A program made the translations under genes and the position numbers. 12,529 nucleotides of DNA from Solirubrobacterales bacterium (GTDB lineage Bacteria; Actinomycetota; Thermoleophilia; Solirubrobacterales; Solirubrobacteraceae). The notes below the pieces were generated by a model. That model worked only from the letters and a program-made list of their open reading frames with translations. It had not been told where the DNA came from and did no database searches. This document shows positions 7,425 to 12,529 of this stretch, piece after piece. The stretch covers positions 1-12,529 of the forward strand of contig JACDAP010000461.1 in NCBI GenBank assembly GCA_013695395.1, given 5' to 3'. Positions within the stretch are counted from its first letter, which is position 1, and each line of letters opens with the position of its first letter.

Positions 7425-8729
7425 CTACGGCGTGGCCGGAGCCGCGCCGCCGTTGGGGTCGACGGGCTGCCCGGTGCTCGGATCGACGGGCACCTGCTGG
7501 CCGCCGCCCTGGCTCGGATCGACCGGGACCTGCTGCTGCTGGTTCGGGTCGACGGGCTGACCGCCGTCCGTGCCCGGCTGCCCCGTGGCGCCGTCCTCCG
7601 GCTCCGGTGCGTTCTCGCAGTCCTGGGTGACGAAGTCGTCCTTGCACTCCGTCCGGCCCTTCCACTTCTCGCGGAACTCCTCGACGAACTTGTCGAGCGC
7701 CTCCTGCTGGTTCTGCGAGGCGAGCAGCTGCTTGATCGTGTCGGTGGACTGCTTGAGCGACTGCTGCGAGGCCTTCGTGATCTTCTGGACCTTGAAGACG
7801 TAGTAGCCGAACTGGGTCTTGACCGGGCCGGAGAGCTTGCCCTTCTTGGCGGCGAAGACCGCCTCGTCGAGCGCCTTCTCCTGCTGGCCCTTGGCGACCG
7901 CGAGCAGCACGCCGCCCTGGTCCTTGGAGGCCTGGTCGATCGAGCTCTTCTTGGCGACCTTCGAGAACGAGGCACCGCCCTCGAGCTGCGCCTTGGCCTT
8001 CTCGGCCTGCGCCTTGGTCTTCGTCAGCACGATCCGCAGGTCACGCCGCTCGGGCTGGGCGAAGCGCGCCTTGTTCTTCTCGTAGTACTCCTTGATCTGG
8101 GCGTCGGAGACCTTGTCCTTGCCCTTGACCACGGCCTCGCGGAGCTTGTTGGAGAGCGTGTCGAGGCGGACGCGGAAGAGCAGGTCGGCCTCGGTCATGC
8201 CCGAGGAGGTGAGGAACTTCTTGAAGTCCTCCTCCTTCGGGAACGACTGCTTCTTCGTCGTCTCGAACTGCTTCTTGACCTCGGCGTCGGTGACCTTCAC
8301 GTCGCGGTCGTCCGCCTCGCCCTGGATCCACTGCGAGGAGATCAGGAACTGGAGCACCTGATCGCGCAGCCCCTCGTACTCCTGCTTGCACTGGGTCTCG
8401 AACTGCGTGTCGGTCTGCTTGGGCTGGCCCTTGGCCGGCTTCGGCGCGCTCTTCTTCTTCTCGGCGATGCAGGCCTTGAAGTCGGGCGGCTCGGGGATCG
8501 TGACCGTCGGCTTCTTGCCGCTCTGGGCCGCCTCGGGATCGAGCTGGGAGGCCTGCGAGAGGGCCGCGACGTCGAGCCAGTGCTCGTAGGCGTCCTTCTT
8601 GATCGCGGTGTCTCCCACCCGCACGACGGCGTTGCCGGGGATCGAGTCCCCGCCGCAGGCGGCCAGGCCGGCTACGGCAAGTGAGGTCGCGCCAAACGCG
8701 ACGGCGGAACGGCGGAAGTTCGTCAGCAC
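7425..8729 (-). CDS. SurA/PrsA-like lipoprotein with a degenerate parvulin domain
   Basis: Extracytoplasmic, membrane-anchored folding factor by family. From the GTG at 8729 the product is 434 residues. It has a signal peptide with Arg-Arg (MLTNFRRSAVAFG...) and a lipobox LAAC ending at Cys25, then a SurA_N-like helical region (about 35-225, including VRVGDTAIKKDAYEHWL) and a PpiC/parvulin-like domain (about 228-318: ASFSKVAKKSSID, then GPVKTQFGYYVFKV). A helical stretch and a Pro/Gln-rich tail with four PVDP repeats (about 392-425) follow. Oddity: the two histidines typical of parvulins (S-H-I-L and G-Y-H-I-I) are replaced (LRIVLT; GYYVF), so isomerase activity is doubtful and a chaperone role more likely. 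Start choice: TTG at 8747 would add six residues, but a TACCCT box falls inside that extension, exactly 7 bases before the GTG. The gene follows mfd by 25 bases. Confidence 0.88.
   Translation of the reverse strand: MLTNFRRSAVAFGATSLAVAGLAACGGDSIPGNAVVRVGDTAIKKDAYEHWLDVAALSQASQLDPEAAQSGKKPTVTIPEPPDFKACIAEKKKSAPKPAKGQPKQTDTQFETQCKQEYEGLRDQVLQFLISSQWIQGEADDRDVKVTDAEVKKQFETTKKQSFPKEEDFKKFLTSSGMTEADLLFRVRLDTLSNKLREAVVKGKDKVSDAQIKEYYEKNKARFAQPERRDLRIVLTKTKAQAEKAKAQLEGGASFSKVAKKSSIDQASKDQGGVLLAVAKGQQEKALDEAVFAAKKGKLSGPVKTQFGYYVFKVQKITKASQQSLKQSTDTIKQLLASQNQQEALDKFVEEFREKWKGRTECKDDFVTQDCENAPEPEDGATGQPGTDGGQPVDPNQQQQVPVDPSQGGGQQVPVDPSTGQPVDPNGGAAPATP
7455..7556 (-). repeat. Four PVDP-coding repeats in the tail of the SurA-like lipoprotein
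   Basis: PVDP is encoded at 7545-7556, 7515-7526, 7479-7490 and 7455-7466, with intervals of 30, 36 and 24 bases filled by Gln, Gly, Ser and Val codons. All intervals are multiples of three. The coding DNA around each copy is similar (GGxTCGACxGG on the plus strand), so copy number could vary by recombination or slippage. The tail is probably disordered. Confidence 0.75.
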
Positions 8730-8736
8730 GCGCCGC

Positions 8737-8742
8737 AGGGTA
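8737..8742 (-). promoter_or_regulatory. -10-like box TACCCT before the SurA-like lipoprotein gene
   Basis: TACCCT on the minus strand ends 7 bases before the GTG at 8729. It lies in the short space after the mfd stop codon (8755). This position decides the start choice, because a TTG start at 8747 would place the box inside the coding sequence. Confidence 0.42.
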
Positions 8743-8754
8743 GACAATCGAGGT

Positions 8755-11700
8755 TCAACCGCGCGTAAGGGCGAGCAGTACGTCCGCCGCGCGGACCACC
8801 GCAGGGAAGCGACCCTCGGCGCTGTCGGGGACCTTCACGCTCCACTGGGAGCGCCCCGGCTCGTAGGTCGACTCGGGGATCTGCGCCTTCAGCTCGGTGG
8901 CGACGTCCGGCTCGAGGTCGACCGGCGTGACGGTCAGGCGCCCCTGACGGAAGGAGACCGCGCGGGCCCCGGCCTGGCCGAGCTTGATCCGGGCCTGCTG
9001 GAGGGTGAGGAGGTTCTCGAGCGGCTCGGGGACCGGTCCGAAGCGATCCTCGAGCTCCTCGCGGATCGCGCCGACGTCGGCGACCTCCCGGGCGGTGGCG
9101 ATGTTCCGGTGCACCTCGATCTTCGCCTGCTCGTAGGGAACGTACTCAGCGGGGATGTAGGCGTCCACGGAGACGTCGAGGCGGACGGGCTCGCTCTCGT
9201 CCTCGCCGTCCTCGGGGCCGGCGGCGAGGACCGCCTCGTCGAGCATCTGCATGTAGAGCTCGAAGCCGAGGGCGGCGACGTGTCCGGACTGCTCGTCGCC
9301 CAGGAGCGAGCCCGCTCCGCGCAGCTCGAGGTCGCGCATCGCGATCTTGAAGCCGGCACCGAGCTCCGTGTAGTCCGAGAGGGCGGACAGGCGCTTCTGC
9401 GCGTCCTCGGTGAGGGCCGCCGCGCTCGGGTAGAGCAGGTACGCGAAGGCGCGCTCGCGGCTGCGACCGACCCGCCCGCGGATCTGGTAGAGCTGGCTGA
9501 GGCCGAACATGTCGGCGCGCTCGACGATCAGCGTGTTGGCCTGCGGGATGTCGATGCCGGACTCGATGATGCTCGTGGCCACGAGCACGTCGGCCTCCCC
9601 GCGCAGGAAGGAGAGCATGCGCTCCTCGAGCTGGTTCTCGTCGAGCTGGCCGTGCGCGACGACGAAGCTCATGTCCGGGCACAGGCCGCGCAGCCGCTCG
9701 GCCGTCTCCTCGATGCTCTCCACGCGATTGTGGAGGAAGAACGCCTGGCCGCCGCGCTCCTTCTCGCGCCTGAGCGCCTGGCGCACGAGCTCCTCGTCGT
9801 ACTCGCCGATGTAGGTCTTGACCGGGCGCCTGCCCTCTGGCGGCGTCTCGATGACGGAGATGTCCCGCAGGCCCGCCAGGGACATCTGCAGCGTGCGCGG
9901 GATGGGCGTCGCGCTCATCGCGATGACGTCCACCCGGAGCTTCAGCTGGCGCAGCAGCTCCTTCTGCTTGACGCCGAAGCGCTGCTCCTCGTCGACGATC
10001 AAGAGGCCCAGGTCCTTCGGGCGCATGTCGCGTCCGAGGACACGGTGGGTGCCGATGAGGATGTCCGTCTTGCCCTCGTTGAAGTCCGCGATCGCCGCCT
10101 TCTGCTCCTTCGGCGTGCGGAAGCGGGAGATCTGCCCGATCGTGAACGGGTAGTCCTGCATCCGCTCCGAGAAGGTCCCGTAGTGCTGCTGGGCGAGGAT
10201 CGTCGTCGGGGCGAGGACCAGGACCTGCTTGCCGTCCCCCGCCGCCTTGAAGGCGGCCCGCAGCGCCACCTCGGTCTTCCCGTAGCCGACGTCGCCGCAG
10301 ATCAGCCGGTCCATCGGCTGCGCGCGCTCCATGTCGGCCTTGACGACCTCGATCGCGTCGCGCTGATCGGCGGTCTCCGTGAACGGCCACTTCGCCTCGA
10401 ACTCCCGCTGCCAGTCGGAGTCCTCCTCGAAGGCGTGGCCGCTGCGGCGGCGGCGCTCCGCGTAGAGCGTGATGAGCTCCCCGGCGAGCTCCTGGGCGGC
10501 TTTGCGCGCCCGGCTCTTCATCGTCTCCCAGCTCTTGCCCCCGAGCTTGGAGAGCGGCGGGTGCGCTCCGCCGGCGCCGACGTAGCGGGAGATCTTCGCG
10601 AGCTGCTCGACCGGCTGGAAGACCTTGTCGGTGCCCGCGAACTCGAGCTGCAGGTAGTCCCGCGTGATCCCCGCGACCGTCTTGGTCTCGAAGCCGGCGA
10701 AGCGCGCGAGGCCGTGGTCCTCGTGCACGACGATGTCGCCGGTCCGCAGGTCGGCGAACGAGCGCAGGGCGCCGCGCCTGCGGGACGAGGCGCTGCGGCC
10801 GCCGGTGCGCTCCGCCCGCTTGCGGCGGAAGAGCCGGTGCTCGGGGATGATCGCCACGCGGATGCCCGCGGCGATGAAGCCGTCGCGGAGGTTCGCGGTG
10901 GTGAAGACGAGCTCGGGCTCGGTGAGGTTGTTGCCGCCCGCCTCGCTCTCCCCCAGCCAGCGCGTCTTCAGCCGGGCCAGGTTGTAGGCGGCCCGCTCCC
11001 CCTCACCGCGGCGGGGCCAGGAGACGACGGTGCGGTAGCCGCCGCGGACGAGCTTCTCGAGCTCGGGCTCGGCGTCCTTGAGCGAGCGGGCGGCCACGTC
11101 GGCGGCCTGGGCGCGGAACTGGACGGGCTGGTCGCCGGAAATGCTCGAGAGTCGGACGTGCGCGCTCGCCAGGCGGGCGGAGATCTCCTTCGGCGCCACG
11201 TAGAGGTTATGGGCCTCCGCGTCATGGAAGGCGGCGCAGACGTCCTGCCAGTGGTCGGCGAGCGCGGGCTCGATCTCCTCCTCGGCGGCGATCAGGAGGA
11301 TGGCGTCGGCCGGCGCGAGGTCGAGGAACGCCGCGAAGCGCTCGACGGGCAGGACCTCGCTGATGTCGGGCCTGGTTTCCTCGTCCGAGACTCCGGCCTC
11401 CTCAGCGCCCTGACGATGGACGGCCGCCAGCTCGGCGGCGGGAGCGAGCAGGACCTGTTGCGTCTCCCCCAGCGAGCGCTGCGTGAACGTCGAGAAGAAG
11501 CGCAGCGATTCGATCTCGATGTCGAAGAGGTCGACGCGGAGCGCCCGGTCCTCGGTGGCCGGGTAGACGTCGAGGATCCCCCCGCGGATCGCGAACTGCC
11601 CGCGGTCCTCCACCTGATCGACCCGCTCGTAGCCCATCGCGACGAGCTCGTTCGCCTCCTCGTCGAGGTCGAGCAGGTCGCCCACCCGCAGCGTGTGCGA

Positions 11701-12129
11701 GCTCGGGCGCAGTGCCGGGTCGGGGACCTTCTCGCTGAGCGCGACCGCGCTGACGACCACCACCGGGGGCTCCTCGTCGGGACCGGGCTCGGCCAGCAGG
11801 GCGTCGAGCGCGGCGACCCGGAGACCGACGAGGTGGGGCGGCGGGTTCAGGTGGGACTCGTAGGCGACGCCCCGGCTCGGGTAGAAGCGGACGGGCCTCG
11901 GGTGAAGCCAGGCCTTCAGGTCGGCGGCGAGGTCCCGCGCCTGGCGGTCGTCGCCGGCAACCACGATGGCCGGACGTCCGAGCGCAGCGGCCCCGTCGAC
12001 CCCGTCGAGCAGCGCGGCCACGAGATAGGGGCGCATGGACAGCGAGACGAACGCCCGTCCGCCGTCGGCGGCCAGCGCCACCCCCGCGGGGTCGTGATCG
12101 AGCAGGGAGAGGAGCGGGCGCAGCGACAT
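8755..12129 (-). CDS. mfd: Transcription-repair coupling factor Mfd
   Basis: ATP-driven DNA translocase that removes RNA polymerase stalled at DNA damage and recruits UvrA. The 1124-residue product is full length (E. coli has 1148). Domain order seen: the UvrB-like N-terminal module (about 1-330, with FYPSRGVAYESHLNPP and QFAIRGGILDVYP), a middle domain, and an Arg-rich linker (434-453). Next is the CarD-like RNA polymerase-interacting domain (about 456-515: GDIVVHEDHGLARFAGF, then DYLQLEF and DKVFQPVEQL). The helicase core follows, with Walker A GDVGYGKTE (612-620), DEEQRFG (713-719), SATPIPRTL (739-747) and the second RecA-like lobe with ATSIIESGIDIPQANTLIVE (851-870) and QIRGRVGRSRERAFAYLLY (882-900). 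The TRCF C-terminal domain (about 970-1110) ends it. All ATPase motifs are intact. It starts at ATG 12129 without a Shine-Dalgarno sequence; a TACAGT box lies 43 bases upstream. It heads the mfd-lipoprotein-mazG-eno cluster. Confidence 0.98.
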   Translation of the reverse strand: MSLRPLLSLLDHDPAGVALAADGGRAFVSLSMRPYLVAALLDGVDGAAALGRPAIVVAGDDRQARDLAADLKAWLHPRPVRFYPSRGVAYESHLNPPPHLVGLRVAALDALLAEPGPDEEPPVVVVSAVALSEKVPDPALRPSSHTLRVGDLLDLDEEANELVAMGYERVDQVEDRGQFAIRGGILDVYPATEDRALRVDLFDIEIESLRFFSTFTQRSLGETQQVLLAPAAELAAVHRQGAEEAGVSDEETRPDISEVLPVERFAAFLDLAPADAILLIAAEEEIEPALADHWQDVCAAFHDAEAHNLYVAPKEISARLASAHVRLSSISGDQPVQFRAQAADVAARSLKDAEPELEKLVRGGYRTVVSWPRRGEGERAAYNLARLKTRWLGESEAGGNNLTEPELVFTTANLRDGFIAAGIRVAIIPEHRLFRRKRAERTGGRSASSRRRGALRSFADLRTGDIVVHEDHGLARFAGFETKTVAGITRDYLQLEFAGTDKVFQPVEQLAKISRYVGAGGAHPPLSKLGGKSWETMKSRARKAAQELAGELITLYAERRRRSGHAFEEDSDWQREFEAKWPFTETADQRDAIEVVKADMERAQPMDRLICGDVGYGKTEVALRAAFKAAGDGKQVLVLAPTTILAQQHYGTFSERMQDYPFTIGQISRFRTPKEQKAAIADFNEGKTDILIGTHRVLGRDMRPKDLGLLIVDEEQRFGVKQKELLRQLKLRVDVIAMSATPIPRTLQMSLAGLRDISVIETPPEGRRPVKTYIGEYDEELVRQALRREKERGGQAFFLHNRVESIEETAERLRGLCPDMSFVVAHGQLDENQLEERMLSFLRGEADVLVATSIIESGIDIPQANTLIVERADMFGLSQLYQIRGRVGRSRERAFAYLLYPSAAALTEDAQKRLSALSDYTELGAGFKIAMRDLELRGAGSLLGDEQSGHVAALGFELYMQMLDEAVLAAGPEDGEDESEPVRLDVSVDAYIPAEYVPYEQAKIEVHRNIATAREVADVGAIREELEDRFGPVPEPLENLLTLQQARIKLGQAGARAVSFRQGRLTVTPVDLEPDVATELKAQIPESTYEPGRSQWSVKVPDSAEGRFPAVVRAADVLLALTRG

Positions 12130-12172
12130 GGGACGTGAGGACCGGGCGAGGGAGCGGTCGGAGGCGGTCGGG

Positions 12173-12178
12173 ACTGTA
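12173..12178 (-). promoter_or_regulatory. -10-like box TACAGT upstream of mfd
   Basis: TACAGT on the minus strand lies 43 bases before the mfd ATG and fits the TAnnnT -10 pattern. It would give a leader of about 35 bases. No clear -35 and no Shine-Dalgarno sequence were found. Confidence 0.3.
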
Positions 12179-12244
12179 GTGACGAGGTCCTGCGGCCGGA
12201 TGCCGCCCGGCGGCGACCTGGCTGGATACCCGGGAGGTTTGCCG

Positions 12245-12250
12245 TTGACA
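12245..12250 (+). promoter_or_regulatory. Perfect -35 hexamer TTGACA upstream of the last gene
   Basis: TTGACA matches the sigma-70 consensus exactly. Seventeen bases later the sequence is TGTTCG, a poor -10 box, so the promoter is only partly supported. Transcription from here would give a leader of roughly 125 bases containing the complementary segments listed at 12298-12393. Confidence 0.35.
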
Positions 12251-12297
12251 CCCGAGGGCTGGATCGGTGTTCGTCCTCCCGACGCGGCAACGTGCCA

Positions 12298-12393
12298 GTT
12301 GTCGGTCAGATGCGTCCGATCGGGGCTCCGCTGCGTTAGAGGACAAGAGAAGGGGGTGCTAGCCCTCCGACAACGATGCGGCCCCTAGGCCGC
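12298..12393 (+). promoter_or_regulatory. Possible structured 5' leader of the Tat-signal gene
   Basis: Nested complementary segments: GTTGTCGG (12298-12305) with CCGACAAC (12367-12374), and inside it GGGCT (12323-12327) with AGCCC (12361-12365). A separate tight hairpin GCGGCC-CCTA-GGCCGC (12378-12393) ends one base before the Shine-Dalgarno sequence. No known riboswitch class is recognised. In GC-rich sequence the two longer-range pairings could be chance; the local hairpin is the best supported. Confidence 0.35.
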
Positions 12394-12394
12394 G

Positions 12395-12400
12395 AAGGAG
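12395..12400 (+). promoter_or_regulatory. Shine-Dalgarno AAGGAG of the last gene
   Basis: AAGGAG followed by ATAC and the ATG at 12405. It is one of only two strong ribosome sites in the window (the other is at csrA) and fixes the start. Confidence 0.85.
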
Positions 12401-12404
12401 ATAC

Positions 12405-12529
12405 ATGTCCGACGTCACTAACCACATCTTCGACACGATCGATCGTCAGGAGCGCGAGAACGGCTCCTCGGCCGCCACGCGCCGTACGCTGATCAAGACC
12501 ACCGCTGCTGCGATGGGCTCCATCGGCCT
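12405..12529 (+). CDS. N-terminus of a protein with a twin-arginine-like signal, partial
   Basis: Only 41 codons are inside the window. The product starts MSDVTNHIFDTIDRQERENG, a polar lead of about 24 residues, followed by ATRRTLIKTTAAAMGSIG. T-R-R-T-L-I-K resembles the Tat motif (S/T-R-R-x-F/L-L-K), and the Ala/Gly-rich segment after it would be the hydrophobic core. A long N-region before the Arg pair is common for Tat substrates. The family cannot be determined from this part; from memory, ferritin-like or other cofactor proteins of related bacteria start this way, but that is a guess. The gene has a strong Shine-Dalgarno sequence and a leader of more than 100 bases, and is divergent from mfd with 275 bases between. 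Apart from the -35 hexamer, the mfd -10-like box, the leader elements and a GCCGCC-C-GGCGGC palindrome (12202-12214), I see nothing else in that gap. Confidence 0.8.
   Translation, partial: MSDVTNHIFDTIDRQERENGSSAATRRTLIKTTAAAMGSIG

Noticed and set aside
7455..7556. CRISPR-like or tandem non-coding repeat
   Set aside because: The repeats are short, unevenly spaced, in frame and encode PVDP within a continuous reading frame.
8599..12138. Very long plus-strand open frame (1179 codons) opposite mfd
   Set aside because: It is antisense to an intact Mfd with all motifs. Its translation is a monotonous Leu/Val/Arg/Glu/Asp-rich sequence with no domain, as expected opposite a GC-rich gene with G/C in third positions.
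12202..12214. GCCGCC-C-GGCGGC palindrome in the mfd upstream gap as a terminator
   Set aside because: The single-base centre cannot form a normal RNA hairpin loop, there is no T-tract, and no gene ends nearby; such GC palindromes are common in this composition.

Overview
The window is GC-rich bacterial chromosomal DNA packed with housekeeping genes. The gene content (class I DhnA-type aldolase, YbdK-type ligase, the order mfd / mazG / eno / ftsB-divIC, many GTG starts, scarce Shine-Dalgarno sequences) points to an actinobacterium. A SurA-like lipoprotein inside that cluster, a csrA gene, and a secreted protein with a SNGENPSG-like motif suggest the Thermoleophilia/Solirubrobacterales branch. 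That placement is an inference from gene content, not a database result. I see no rRNA, tRNA, CRISPR array, insertion sequence or prophage gene.

Left part (1-4223): a partial YbdK-type glutamate-cysteine ligase (minus) is divergent from a class I fructose-bisphosphate aldolase (plus). Then come an exported thermonuclease-like protein and a 79-residue single-span membrane protein (plus). A csrA gene (minus) is convergent with the latter and divergent from an unrecognised 198-residue HTH-like/coiled-coil protein (plus). That gene converges on an unrecognised 109-residue gene (minus).

Right part (4280-12129, mostly minus): read in the direction of transcription, mfd, a SurA/PrsA-like lipoprotein, mazG, eno and an FtsB/DivIC-type division protein. 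This matches the mfd-mazG-lpqU-eno-divIC order known from Mycobacterium tuberculosis (Rv1020-Rv1024), with two differences: the lipoprotein lies between mfd and mazG, and a convergent secreted-protein gene (plus) sits between eno and ftsB. mazG and eno overlap by ATGA. At the right edge a new plus-strand gene with a twin-arginine-like N-terminus begins after a long, possibly structured leader and a strong Shine-Dalgarno sequence.

The most striking non-coding signal is at gene starts. Eight of the fourteen genes have a TAGGGT/TACCCT-like hexamer (TA-three G/C-T) ending 6-10 bases before the start codon, the position expected of a -10 box for leaderless transcription. At mazG that hexamer lies in the loop of a perfect 12-bp inverted repeat whose 3' arm contains the start codon. 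Read-through mRNA from upstream would hide the start codon, whereas mRNA begun at the local promoter would not. The ligase gene has a similar, shorter layout.
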